A stretch of 64,000 nt of DNA, taken from contig JAPEIS010000011.1 in assembly GCA_029531795.1 (NCBI GenBank), positions 62,001 through 126,000 of the forward strand, read 5' to 3'. A program made the position numbers and the translations under genes. The notes beneath the pieces are model-generated. The model saw nothing but the letters and a program-made list of their open reading frames with translations. It ran no database searches and was not told the DNA's origin. Source of the stretch: Sclerotinia nivalis. Lineage: Eukaryota > Ascomycota > Leotiomycetes > Helotiales > Sclerotiniaceae. Shown one piece after another: positions 47,301 through 58,862 of this stretch (position 1 is the first letter of the stretch; each line of letters starts with the position of its first letter).

Positions 47301-50245
47301 GCGGCAGTGACGCACTGACACATATGTTCAACACTTTCTCTTTGAACGAAGCTCAAAGTCAGCAAGCCCACAATCAAAGAAGAACACCTATCGAAGAATT
47401 GAGCGAAAATGAGGTTGCTGGATCACCGGATCTATGCCTTCAACCAGTCACAAGTCACAGCTCAGATGCCAGGCATGGTACACCACCTCAAACAAGCGCG
47501 GGTATGATGCCACCTCCAATGGCTCTTTTCGACCCTGATGATAGTAATCGACGATTTGTTGGTACACCTGATTATCTTGCTCCCGAAACTGTAAATGGTC
47601 TTGGCCAAGATGAAGTGAGCGATTGGTGGTCTGTGGGATGTATTATGTTTGAGTTTATCTATGGTTACCCACCTTTTCATGCAGGCACACCAGATGAAGT
47701 ATTCGAAAATATTCTGGCTCGACGAATCTCATGGCCGGACGAAGGCGATTATGATGTTTCGGATGAGGCTAAAGATTTAATGAATAAGCTTTTATGCGTA
47801 GATCCACAACAACGGCTTGGGGCTAATAAAGAAGAGAAGTTTTCTTCTGGAGGAGATGAGATTCGAAATCATCCTTGGTTTGAAGGCATCCAATGGGATA
47901 AACTCCTTGAAGACGATGCACAATTTGTCCCCGCACCAGAGAATCCCGAGGATACTGAGTATTTTGATTCTAGAGGAGCAACTTTGCAATCTTTCGCGGA
48001 AGAGATGGAAGATCAAGCATCTACTCAACATCCCACTCCTGGTGCCGAATATCCTGAACGCCCTCATGATGCTTTGTCTCGAGTTCGAAGTCAAGTCAAT
48101 AACGTCAAACGAGGTTTGATGCCACTGCATATTCCACCCCACGTTCGAGACATGAAGAGCAGGCGACTTAGCGAACCTGTCGTAGCAGATGATTTTGGAA
48201 ACTTTGCCTTCAAAAATTTACCGGTTCTAGAAAAGGCAAACAAAGACGTTATTCAGAAATTACGACAGGAAGCCATGGCATCTCAAAGTAAGCCAGTAAT
48301 CAGTCCTGGCGGTGCTAATAGCGTAGTTACGTCCCCAGCTGCTTTAGAAGGAAGTTCGGTATTGCCAATGCCAATGCCTATCCAAAGAACCCTGTCGAAT
48401 GCTAAAGCTACTGCTCGACCTTCGTCTCCTTCTGGATTGAGTCAAGCAAATTCTTCTCCAAGTAGGGCCTCTCAACCTTCATCACCTTTGCTTGTCTCAT
48501 TCATTGCAGGGCAAAATAATGACGCTAGACGCAAAACTTCGAGCAATTCCTCGAGCCTGTCACAGCAGTCGAGCAACAATCTTGCACCACCTGCTAGTTT
48601 TATCGATGGACCTAGAACATCTCCTGGTCTTCATAAGACTACTAGTTCTGCCGCTTCATCACCTATCAAGACACGTGGATCAGCACCTCCACCACTTTCA
48701 TTATCTTCACCAGGAAAAGCGCCACCTGCGACCCCAAGACAAGGTAGCAGTAATTCATCATCTTCAAGAGCCCGCTCGCAAACAGTTGGATCACAAGAAG
48801 GAAGTCCTCTACCTAACGAATTCTTATCCCATCGTAAACGACGAAGCCAGGTGTTTGACATGTCTCCTTCCTCTTCGGACAATGAAGGAGAGAAGGCCAA
48901 TGCATTACTTCGTGTTCAGCGTCGTCGTCAAAGCTCAAGGCGGATGTCTCAAATCACCTTGGCCGATGGCCCTGCTTTTAGACCTTTGGATGTACTGATC
49001 TGTGAAGATCACCCAGTGTCTCGAATGGTCATGGAGAAATTGTTGGAAAAACTACGGTGCCGCACAGTTACTGTATCAAATGGTGCCGACGCAATGAGAT
49101 ATGCTATTAGTGATATTAAATTCGATATCATTATGATGGAATTCAAATTGCCTCAAATCAATGGTGCAGATGTGGCTCGTATGATTCGCGAGACCAAGAA
49201 TGCCAACTCTCAAACCCCTATAGTTGCCATTACTGGTTATTTGAAAGAACTCCAAGCACCTCATCAATTCGACGCTTTAATTGAAAAGCCACCAACAGCC
49301 TCGAAGCTTACTGAAGTTCTTTGTAGATTATGTCAATGGAAAGAACCTATATCTATTTTGAACTTTTCTCCGGCATACCCTCCACCATCTGGTCTACGTC
49401 AAGAGAGTATACGTCTAGAAGATAGTCCAACTTCTGCTTCATCTGGTTATGCACATATGCCAGCTGGTAGCTTTAGAGGATCAAGTCGTGAGGATTCTAT
49501 CAGTTCAAGTCTTTTTGGAGATACTGAGGCTTTTCCAACTGATGATCTTCCTGTTGTCATTAATAGGAGACCTACCGGTGATTGGGATGAGACTGGTCTC
49601 GGGATTTGTAACGAGGTTCACATGATGGAGGTCAATGATTTACCGAAACTACCACCACCCAGCCTTCTTCATGATAGCTCTTCTCCAGCGCGAGTAGAAC
49701 ACCGCCGAAACCTTTCGCGTCAACGATCATCTGAGAAGATGAAGGCGAAGCGAGAAAGTTTGGAGAAACATCGCCATGAATGTGGTGAATCTGGTGATGA
49801 TGAGGATGAAGTTTTAGGTGATGTTGCTGTGAGAGAAAAGACTAGTCCAAAGGGTACAACTTCCCCAAAGACACAACGTGGTTCTAAACTTGGAACAGAA
49901 ATGATGCGCACGAATAGTCGTGGCAGCGTTGTTTCAGGGACGGAAATGCCAAGCTCTGAATCGATTGAACCACCTCCTACCGTCACAGAAGAAGCGATTC
50001 TTTTATCACCAACATCAGAAATACCTCTAGCGTCGGGGATCTCGGGCGCTACCTTAACACCCCCAGAGATGTTTGAAGGTCCTGGCGATAAGGAGGTTGA
50101 TTTATTCGAAACACCAAAACAAACACAGTCACAAAATTCATTCCTAGATGAAGAACATACTCCTCGACCTACTTCAAAGTCATCTTTCGCAGGTGCAAAT
50201 GATGATTATCTTAATGCCGTCAAAGGTTTTAAGAAAGACCAATAA
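44397..50245 (+). CDS. rim15: Rim15-type PAS/AGC protein kinase with receiver domain
   Basis: Two exons, 44397-44906 and 44954-50245, join across a 47-bp intron (GTAGGT..TATGCAG) and give 1,933 residues. Order: a PAS-like domain at about 46-115 (VIMDLSMDGTINWVSPSW); a C2HC zinc finger at Cys229, Cys232, His244 and Cys248; long Ser/Pro-rich linkers; and an AGC kinase domain from Phe713. The kinase has GKGAFG-like KGAFGSV, Lys742, catalytic Asp837 in HRDLKPDN and Asp855 in DFG. An insert of about 180 residues follows before GTPDYLAPE at 1040, the split-kinase layout of the Rim15/Greatwall group. A receiver domain lies at about 1516-1630 with Glu1566 where the phospho-Asp belongs. Rim15 kinases act below TORC1 and PKA to start quiescence and stress responses by phosphorylating endosulfine, which inhibits PP2A-B55. 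The upstream ATG at 44306 is out of frame. A long leader precedes it. Confidence 0.93.
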
Positions 50246-51984
50246 ACCCTGTGTTGATCTACTACCACGAACGCACGAGTCAACTCTCACAACATACTTC
50301 TTTTCAATGTCATATTATTTGCCTTTAGCAGGCACAATACACTTTACCATAAAAAATTTCTTTGTTTGCTTTGTTTATTCTATTTGAAGCTCAAGGGTTT
50401 CGTTTTTTTCCTCATTGGGTTGTCGCAATGTCTACATTAATCGAATCATGACTCAAGCGTGGCGTTTGGGGTGAGTGGGGGAAATATGCATATCATAGGG
50501 CGTTTGTTTTTGATAGCTTTTGATATGGATGGGGATGGACATGGACAGTGCTGATACGGATTGTGGATTGATTGATGTTTCTTTTGTTAGAGAACGAAGG
50601 CGATGATTGGGAATGAGGAAAAGAGGACTGGGGATAGGAATGGAGAGGGGTTGAAATGAAGTCTATGCATACCAAGAAGACGAGGAGAATGAGGTAAATT
50701 GCTGCTACTGTTACATACACCTAGGCGGGCTTAGCAAAGGAGGAGAAGAGTTTAATGGGGATAGATGATGCGAAGAATCGGGTTTGGTTTGGTTTGGTTT
50801 GGATGAGAGTAATTCTCTTACTAGCTAGATAGACCAATGCCTGTCTGTCTTTTGGTTGGGAGAAGATAAGCTTAAAGAAGGTTGGTTGTGTCAGTTTAAA
50901 CATGTTGGATTTTGGAAGGAATTGATGGGGAAGTGGGAGGAGGAAGGGGTAGAGAGGTAGAGGGGAGGGGCGGGGTATGCATGAATGGACTGGATGAAGT
51001 GAAGAAGTTCAAGGATTTTTAGTTTAATAGCCACATATGAGATACAAGGAATACATATGAGCATTGGCATTGACAAACATTTATTTGTGTTGAATTATGA
51101 TGTGTTTGGTGAGATTGAATGAGATGGAAAGTAAAATGTGTTCAGAATGATGGATGGTATAGTATATATACTTGAATGATTTATGTTGAATATAAAAGAA
51201 TATATATATGTACCTAGGTATATGATTAATTTACGGATAGAGTTATCTGAGAGTTATAAGTTATATAATGCATTTATTTGCTTCCTTTTCCCGTCGACTA
51301 ACAGAGTCCGATGTATATCCTACCCGGCTATATGACAAACATACCAAGTAACCTGATCCATACATATAACGCTTTTGCAGTACTCGAGTAATATATATAA
51401 GAAAGAGAGCTTAAAAAGAGCTCGCTACACCTACTCCTACTCCGTATAATAGTCTGAAATTCTTTTATTTTTCGAAGATTGGAATTGCTGGTTTGGTTTG
51501 GTTTTTATGGGGGGGGGGGGATTTGTGAGATTTCTTGTTCCTTTGTTTGTTTATAGTTCAGGATATCGATCCTGTAGAAGATAGAGGTAAGTGAGGTAAC
51601 TGAGTTAAGTGTGGGATAATGGAGGAATGATGTAGATTATCGAGGGGAAGTTGACGAATGAGGAAGAATTGTCTGATGTGAAGTGGAATAGGGGTATGTT
51701 TTATGAGCTAGAGGGGAACAATGATGGTGTAGTAGATAGTACGGAGTAGGCTATGCTTTCTTTCGATCCTAGCATAGCACTAGCAGCAGGGGACTTGGTA
51801 TTGTCATTGCCAGATATTTCACTCTGGTGTAAGGTATGATCCATCATTTATAAAGACAAACAAGGGTATCTTTCGTTCTTTTTTAAGTCTTCAAATAATT
51901 ACAAGTTCTCTTTACTGTAAAGGTATATAAAGTTCTCCGCTCGAAGACACTAGAATAAGAACAAATCTGCAACTCCCAAGTCCC
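50246..51984. other. Intergenic stretch with a possible cryptic membrane exon
   Basis: About 1.7 kb between the kinase and ERG26-like genes. On the minus strand, an acceptor-like GCCCGCCTAG at about 50722 is preceded by a GCTAAG branch-like site. It opens VYVTVAAIYLILLVFL, a clean membrane helix, and GTATGC follows at about 50672. This looks like an internal exon of a small membrane protein, but I cannot find its start or end. Exact TACTCCGTA and TACGGAGTA copies lie at 51438-51446 and 51740-51748. A run of G (about 11) is at 51510. Confidence 0.4.
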
Positions 51985-53186
51985 TCATTGACCCTTTTTC
52001 TCTCCTTCTCTCGCCTTTTCCTCTTCAAAATGCTTCACTGTAATCTTAATACCCTCATCAAGCGGAACTAATGGTACGTACCCTAACCTGCTCCTCGCCT
52101 TTTCAATACTGAAATACCTTGTCATGCAACTAAAGTTCACCTTCATCCTGGTCAGATTTGGCGTCTTTCCAAACAACCAGAACAGTCCCTCTACAAATCC
52201 TGCAAGTCCTACACCAAAGTCCTTTCCAATGACCCATACATGTTCTGTGCCTTTTGTAGATCCGGCGGCTGCCCATACTGCCCTTGCCATATCCCAGAAT
52301 GGAATAGGTGATCCATTGGTGATGAGGAAGGCTTCACCATCTACGCGCTCGGTATCTAATGGAGTTGTGTTGAGCTTGGATGTCGCAAGGAGAGCGGCAG
52401 CACAAAGAAGATGTGCGTGTGCAACATTCTTCACAAATGTGAAATCGAAGAGATTGGTATTATCACCGAGCTGGAAACCAGTACGATTGGTGTAGTGAAC
52501 ATTGAGGAGAGCGGGTATTAATTGGACATCTCCAGGACCGAAAATACCTGATGGACGAATGGAGGCAGTAAGAAGTTGCGGAGATTCTGGGGCGCGGTTT
52601 GCGGCTAAGACTATAGATTCTGCTTCGGCCTATTTAATTTATTGAATTAGTGTGGTCAATTAAGAGAATTGTTGGTACAAATAAGCAGAGAAATTGTGAG
52701 AATTTAAGAACAAACCTTCGTCCATGAATAATACTCTCGTTGTAATTTCTCAGGTATAACAGGCCACCTCTCATCCGCATTAACTAAATCAGTTGTATTA
52801 TCGGAAATGATACTAGCGCTGCTTGTAAAAACTAAAGCTTTCACGCCAGTCTTTTGACACGCCTCGACTACACACTTCGTTCCTCCTACATTGACTTTAT
52901 GGAACAATTCGTTGGTTCCTGTAATTGCGACAGGAGATGCGGTGTGAATGACAACATCTGGCTTGACCGAGTTAAATATTGAAAGAAGAGATTCGAGAGA
53001 GGTTATATCGCCGTCGTGGTAGGCAATATCTTGTGAAGAATGTCTATTTCGAGTTGTACGTAGGTCGAGCACGGAGATGGTACAGTTATATCGATCGTGG
53101 AGAAGAGAGACGATGTGGTGGCCTAGGAAACCGCAGCCACCGATTACAAGAACGCGGCCTAGAGGAGCTTTTTGTTGTGTAGACAT
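51985..53186 (-). CDS. erg26: Sterol C-4 decarboxylase (3-beta-hydroxysteroid dehydrogenase), ERG26-like
   Basis: Two exons, 52716-53186 and 51985-52629, join in phase across a GTTTGT..AATAG intron and give 371 residues, close to yeast Erg26 (about 350). The NAD(P) Rossmann motif GGCGFLGHHI is at 16-25. The short-chain-dehydrogenase catalytic pair is Tyr153 and Lys157 (YSWTK), at the very end of exon 1. Then follow SIRPSGIFGPGDVQLIPAL, FTFVKNVAHAHLLCAAAL, and the late FSIEKARSRLGYVPLVPLDEGI, all standard for the 3-beta-HSD family. Erg26 oxidises and decarboxylates C-4 sterol carboxylates in ergosterol synthesis at the ER, with Erg25 and Erg27. An in-frame ATG 20 codons upstream (53246) would add a hydrophobic N-terminal extension; I prefer MSTQQK because family members start there. 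Confidence 0.92.
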
Positions 53187-53962
53187 TTTTGAAGTAATTG
53201 AGGGAAATGGGATCTGAAGGAGAGGAGGAGAAAGGTGGAGATTCAAGGTGTTATTTGTTTATGGGGAAGAAATCCTGGGGATTTCGAATCGGAATCGGAA
53301 GAAAGTTTTCCCGCAATCATTCACCTATTTCCAAATTGAACTCGGCTTCTTCCTTTACCCTCATCACACATCAAGCTCGAAATGTACTGTTACGAATGTC
53401 ATATTAATGATTTACGGGATATGGCCGAATTTGTTTTGCTGTGTTATTGAGCGATCCAATAGTTTTAGGATACATGAAGCTTGAGCGATATTCCAACTTC
53501 ATTTCCAAGTGGAAATATGAGTAAGGTTATCAAAGATCAAGCTGCCAATATGCCTTCAAAATTCCTTGTCATTTGCTATCGCGATGAAACTCATTGTTTG
53601 TCGATGCTTTTGGGTATTGTGTGCGTTTTGTTCTGTTTTGAGAATTAGACCTTCGGCATATATTTGGCTGGCTGGAGAGTCATCAACTTTGTCGTTCAAA
53701 GATAGTACAATATTGCCAGTCTCAGTGGTCTGTATATAGGGGGTTATAACCAAGCCTTTAATAAGCTACAGCCGTAGTACGGAGCGCTACTTATAGTATA
53801 CATTGAATTCTTAAATCTTCACGCTGTTCACAAGGAGCAAATTGGGGGAACATGTGAAAAGAGGACAATAATTTAGACGATGAAGCCTCGAAGTAGAGCG
53901 GTTGCGAAGCAAATACGATACATTTTCCAAAAACAAATACATCAGATATGTCGAATTCCAAA
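53187..53962. other. Intergenic stretch upstream of the ERG26-like gene
   Basis: About 780 bp holding the ERG26-like promoter and the 3' flank of the metallopeptidase gene. Overlapping plus ORFs at 53198-53484 are antisense or leader artefacts. Confidence 0.45.
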
Positions 53963-54744
53963 CTACATTAGCGTGTAGTCTTTCACAGGAGTCATTCCAA
54001 CTTTCGGGGCTTTCCCATTTTCATCCTTCTTTAACTGATAAAACTTCCTGGTAGAATTTATATCGCTCTGCTGGATCTCCGGTGGCTCCAGGCTATAACT
54101 CATAACACTCGACTCATTTCTTGGCCCAATTGCGCGGCAACTTCCCGTTCGACTTTGATCGCCAACTCATGTCGCAATCCTAATACATGGCCCAACTCAT
54201 GCGCAAAAATATTCCACATGATTTTCTTGTACTCTTTGCTGAGGGCTATTGTGTACACATACACGTAGCTCAAACCATCAGCTTTTGAAAAAGAAGCTTC
54301 AGTTAGTACGCTGCCTTTGTCTCCGCCGTGACAGAGAACGAATGTGGCATCTTTAGCCAATGGAACCCGCTCAAATGTAACACCAACATCGGCAGCATTC
54401 CATGCTTCAGTTGCCTGGCAAAATTGTTCAGCTGCGAATTCGGCGTCTTCTTGACTGTCAAAACCTCTACTACATGCTGCCCATCGGACGACGGAGCCGG
54501 GCACCCAGCGTGGACGGTCGTGCCTGAAACCCATCATGATGCTTGTTGGGCCGCCTTGAAGAGCACGAGGAGTGACCACTTGGGTCGAGCATGTCGGAGG
54601 TTCTTCGGATAAAGTGCTTGGATGGACATCATCTCTTGGAGCATCTACAGCTCTGGGCTCAATAGTTTCGAGAGCCTCCTTTTCGAGACCTCTTTCGGCT
54701 TCGTCAGGGAGAATCTCTTCTGTCGTGGGACCGTGAGCAGGCAT
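53963..54744 (-). pseudogene. Metzincin-type zinc metallopeptidase with out-of-frame C-terminus
   Basis: The open frame from 54744 runs 214 codons to a TGA at about 54102. It contains the zinc signature HELGHVLGLRHE at 182-193 (His182, Glu183, His186, His192), preceded by a matrixin-like body (MGFRHDRPRWVPGSVVRWAAC; WNAADVGVTFERV). There is no signal peptide. Shortly after the third His the frame appears to be lost. The sequence PRNESSVMSYSLEPPEIQQSD, which holds the Met-turn (SVMSY) that every metzincin needs, reads in another frame and continues to a TAG at 53963. The break lies between about 54118 and 54165 and needs a one-base change; no GT-AG intron of normal size fits. Either this is a recent pseudogene, a truncated enzyme, or an assembly indel. 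The Met-turn frame is otherwise intact. Confidence 0.7.
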
Positions 54745-57369
54745 AGTTATGTCTGATTTGAAAGAGGTACCGCACCAGTTTGGAGGTAATAAAGCCAGCT
54801 TAATAGACTATGAGTTGGAAAATCTTGGATTATGATGAATATTGATAGGAGGACTCTGTAGTGTCTGTCTTTTATCATAAGAAAATCTTGAAGATGAAAG
54901 ATATGTTGCGATGAGAGATATGTTGCATCCTTTTATAGACGAATGGTTTCAAATCCATCAGCCATAAATCGTCAAAAGAAGTTGATGATGCTTTTTACGG
55001 AAATTGCCGATCCTGACGTGTGGAGTTTCGAATATCACGATGGAAATTCAAGCTGAAAGCGTGCTGGAACAAAGCCAAGCTCCATATCAACCACAACTTC
55101 ACGCCACGACAAGCCGTCACCCACATACCACTCCTTCTCAGCTCTCTGTGGGGTAGAGGTATTTCTAAGAGCCAACCACATTCCTTAGCGCAGCTGTGTC
55201 ACTGTATGGCCAGTGCTCAAGGTCTCGATTTTCAAGCTGTCAAGTTCCAGTTCAGCAGATGCAGGGTCCTTGGATAAAGACAGTTTCGGATGGCGACACA
55301 AGCTGAGCCCAGATGGGGGAATTAGTTCGAATATTTTGGTGCATTTACTGGAAACTACCCATTAGATGACGGGAAAGTCTTTCATCTAGCCATATCTCAC
55401 AAGCCACTGTCGACTCAGGATTGAAATCATTGATGGCACCTTCAACTATCTGCAAGTGCAAATGAAAGGAGCGGCCAACCAATTTGAGGGTGGAAAAAAA
55501 GCAATACAGCCTCGAATGTCTCACTGTGTTTTAGGCACTGGACCTCCAAAATTTGAATTGGATTTGGGCATTCAACCTCTACGTCTCACTTTCTTTTAGA
55601 CGGTGAAGCCCAATGTTTAAGCTGGATTTGGACATTGGACATCGAATTTTTCACTTTACCTTGAACGATGAAGCTCCAATGTTTGGATTGGATTGGACCA
55701 TTGAGTCGTAACATCGATGCCGCCTTTGAACATCGGCGCTCTACCATCTGAATTAATATCAGAGATTTAGTTTCTGACAAAATAATCTAATGCAAATTCA
55801 CGATGTGCCTACTATTTACTACTAGAACATGCACAGAAAGGCATATTGTGCGGAAATGGTATGGTGGCTATCATACTAATTCATGTGACTCGCTGGCTAT
55901 TCATGATCAAAAATGCACACGTCTTAACAGTATTGAGGACGTAGAGCTGGGATGTTATCACATTCTTGTCAGAGCTCGTGGCTTTTCAAATGGAGACAAA
56001 TGTACAGATGATTCTTTAGACGGCACATGATATAATTAGTTGATATATTGAAGGTGAGCTTGAAGAGGTATTGGGATCTAACTTGGGTGATTTTATGAGG
56101 TCTGATGAGGGATGATGATGGCGTGCAAATTCAAAAAGGTGTTGTTAATACAAGAGAATTAAAAGTATCGGAACTTTTTATGCTTCATTGTGCATCATGA
56201 CTGGTATTCACTTCTATAATTCACATTCCATTCTTTACCTTGATGGATATGGGTCGTCACCTACGAACTTGAGATAAGCATTCACTTGAGCTCATTTCAT
56301 GTATTCAAATGCATGGCATTGTATCCTTTCAAAGTTTTAACTCTCCTTAAACAAAAAGTTGCATAGACCGAACACTTCAAATGATAATGTCAATATATGA
56401 ACTTATATGATGGTTTTATCCTTTATTTTCAAATCCATACTTAGGCTCTGACTAGGGAGTGTTGTATAGCTAATCACATACTTAATTTCTATCTAAAATA
56501 ATATTTTTTGCACAGAATTAAAATGGATATAATGTCCTTAATATGGTTGAACTGTGTTGATTTATGTTATTCTCGATCTTAATTATTTTTACACCCGCCT
56601 TTGCTTGCCCACAATTCCCTAGCCCTGGTAGATATAATGGAAACAAATAATCCTAAAGATATAAATTATTCATTCGATCCCTAAATTGCGGAAAATGCAT
56701 TCGTAATCTTCCACCATCTCAAAGCAATTTAATCCTATGGACTACCTTACATCATTCTCTACGAGCTCTGTAGCGCTCTTCTAATTCCTCGTCAAATTGT
56801 TAAACCCATCCTTAATTTACAATTCACTAATCCACCCTCTCCATTCCCTTCCCCTTATCCTCCCTTTATCTCCCCTTTATTCTCCTTTCATCCTCCCCTC
56901 ATCCTCTCCTCCTCCTCTCTCCCCTAAAGCAACCCTTCCCCCTCCTTAAACCCCCACACCAAAACCTATCCCCCTCCAACCCACCAACAAGCCTCACCTC
57001 ACACTTCAACAACAATCTTCCAACTCCCCGACGAATCTCCCCCATCTCCGCGGAACCGTTCTATTCCTCACCGTATCAGCGCATCCCCAATCTTCCCTTA
57101 ATTCTCCTCCAAAATCTCGCCGTGTCAAGCGTCCTATGATGATGATGGTGATGATAATTATAATACTCATTTCGTTCTTGCAGTGACAATTCAATATCAT
57201 TAAGCATATTACTTAATAGTAGACAAGTATTTGCATCACGACGAAGATGCATTTAAATATTGATTGCAACTGAGGGAGTATTCGACCATCTCGAGAATTT
57301 TCGAAAAATCTTGTAATTTATTCATCCAGTCCAGTACCATTCTTCATATTTTCATATTTTACCATCATA
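54745..57369. other. Intergenic stretch with a tRNA-like/hairpin repeat
   Basis: About 2.6 kb with no supported gene. The repeat at 55541-55775 is listed separately. ORFs at 55020-55277, 55803-56030 and 57006-57200 have no domain. Pyrimidine-rich blocks (CTCCTC, CCTTTC) occur at 56820-56960. Short direct repeats of GATGATGATGG type lie near 57137. Confidence 0.5.
55541..55775 (-). repeat. Repeat with tRNA-like head and imperfect-hairpin units
   Basis: On the minus strand a segment TAATTCAGATGGTAGAGC (at about 55755) closely matches the tRNA D-arm/A-box (TAGCTCAGATGG in tRNA genes), and about 35-40 bases on lies GTTACGACTC, similar to a B-box. No full cloverleaf folds. Following it are two to three degenerate units of about 75 bases, each with a CCAATGT arm and a matching ACATTGG arm. 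The arrangement suggests a tRNA-derived SINE-like or tRNA-relic element. The head differs from consensus by transitions. Confidence 0.4.
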
Positions 57370-58135
57370 AAACTCCACTGTGTAACGACGAAGATAATCG
57401 CATCTGTGAAAATATCTGCGTGTCTCAAGGTTAGCTTATGCGCTGAAATACACATTTCAACCGTATGATTTTGCGAACCATTTCCCAAGCTTTTTTTTTC
57501 TCTCGCGGGGGAATCTTCAGAATTTCAATAAGGAGATGTGATGAGATCAACAAGAATCGTATTAACAGATGCAGAGAGCATTGGAAGAGCACAGTAGAAA
57601 TCAGCGAGATTCGAAGAATGAGAATAGGGTGATGGGACGATGATAAGAGTCTTACATTGTTTTGAGGATATTGTTGGAGGCACCGAAAGTTTCGGTGTAG
57701 ATAAATTTATTTTCTTTGAGAGAATCCCATTTTTATTTTTAGGAATTGGGTTTCGTCAGGATGATGTTCTTGTGTCTATTATATCATTAATAGTCCAGAT
57801 AGATAACCTTTACTTTCCAAAAAAAAAACCCCCCAAAAACAAACCTCAGCAGAAACAGTTCAAGTCCCCATTCCCCATCCTCATCCACAATAGCCCTATC
57901 TATACCCATATTTAAAAAGCGCATTCTTACCAGACTCAGCCAAACTCAATCTTATATCAATATAGAGCATCTATAAACTTCCAAAAAAAAAAAAAGGCTC
58001 GAGTAGAGATTTAGGATTGCATACGGAATGAACATGATATTCCTGATCATAACCGAAAATCACGATACGGACATCGACTTTTTGATCGGTTACTTGGAAA
58101 GGGATTGTGTTGAGGTTTTGGTCGCGGGGTGGCAT
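57370..58135 (-). pseudogene. Broken BTB/POZ-domain protein gene
   Basis: Pieces of a fungal BTB protein lie in order on the minus strand. The ATG at 58135 starts a 37-codon exon ending KVDVRIVIFGYDQEYHVHS, followed by donor GTATGC at 58024. After it come LFKYGY, and, one base out of frame, AIVDEDGEWGLEL near 57870. Then LADFYCALPMLSASVNTILV is at about 57560-57640 and AHKLTLRHADIFTDAIIF at about 57380-57430. All are blocks of the BTB family in which the ADFYCALP helix and HKLR motif are well conserved. I could not build a continuous reading frame: at least one frameshift, several stops and a poly-pyrimidine tract intervene. BTB proteins act as adaptors, often for Cul3 ligases. It may be a pseudogene, or a gene with more introns than I can place. 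Confidence 0.55.
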
Positions 58136-58862
58136 GGTTGGTTTGTATCAAGAATGTAGGGTTGGATTGGAAGATAGAAATTGATGTTGATGTTGGTTTC
58201 TGGAATAAATGGTTTTGGGAATGAATATTGTGATATTGAGTATGGATGCGGATGTGCAAGAGCCTAAGAGACAGAACCCAAGCACCTATATTGAATATCT
58301 ATGTTAAAAATACGGTGATAATACAACTTCCACCTCAGTAAATCAGTGCAGACAGGTGAAAATCACTATTCCAATGGCTATAGTGAACTAATAACCGCAG
58401 GGTCGTGACAATATTGGTCAATTTACCGCCTGACTAAAGAATTCAGTTAGATACTGCTGGTATCTTCAATGGGGACGAAGTGGAACTGTAGCTTTGGAGA
58501 AATTTATACTGCTTGAAACACAAGTACAACCATTGAATGTCCATTGATTGTTCATGAAAACATTTACAATAATATTTACAACCGAACTCCTTTGTGTTCA
58601 TACATGACAGAAGATATTCCTAGCCTACAGGAACGCCTCCATTCTCCAAGTAAAGTTTGGTCATGAAGACTTTGTTGTTCTATTGAAAGTTGGACATTGA
58701 TGTATATTATCCCCATATCCCAGGAAGAGCTCTCCAATGTCCTAGTAAAACTAGACATTGGACTCTGATCTTCTAGCTTATCTCACATATTAAGATTCAT
58801 TGACGCAATAACCCAAGTGAAGAATGTAATTTCTCCAGTAAACGCAAATATTGAGCATGGTA
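58136..58862. other. Short intergenic stretch with dispersed hairpin repeat
   Basis: About 730 bp between the BTB relic and the protoglobin gene. It carries a copy of the CCAATGTCC hairpin repeat at 58637-58770, including a stem near 58730 (CCAATGTCCTAGT, loop AAA, ACTAGACATTGG). Confidence 0.6.

Noticed and set aside
45363..49986. Many secondary ORFs inside the kinase exon on both strands
   Set aside because: They are shadows of the long Ser/Pro-rich reading frame.
55735..55775. An intact tRNA gene on the minus strand
   Set aside because: Only the D-arm and a weak T-arm match; the acceptor and anticodon stems do not pair properly. Treated as a tRNA-like repeat head.
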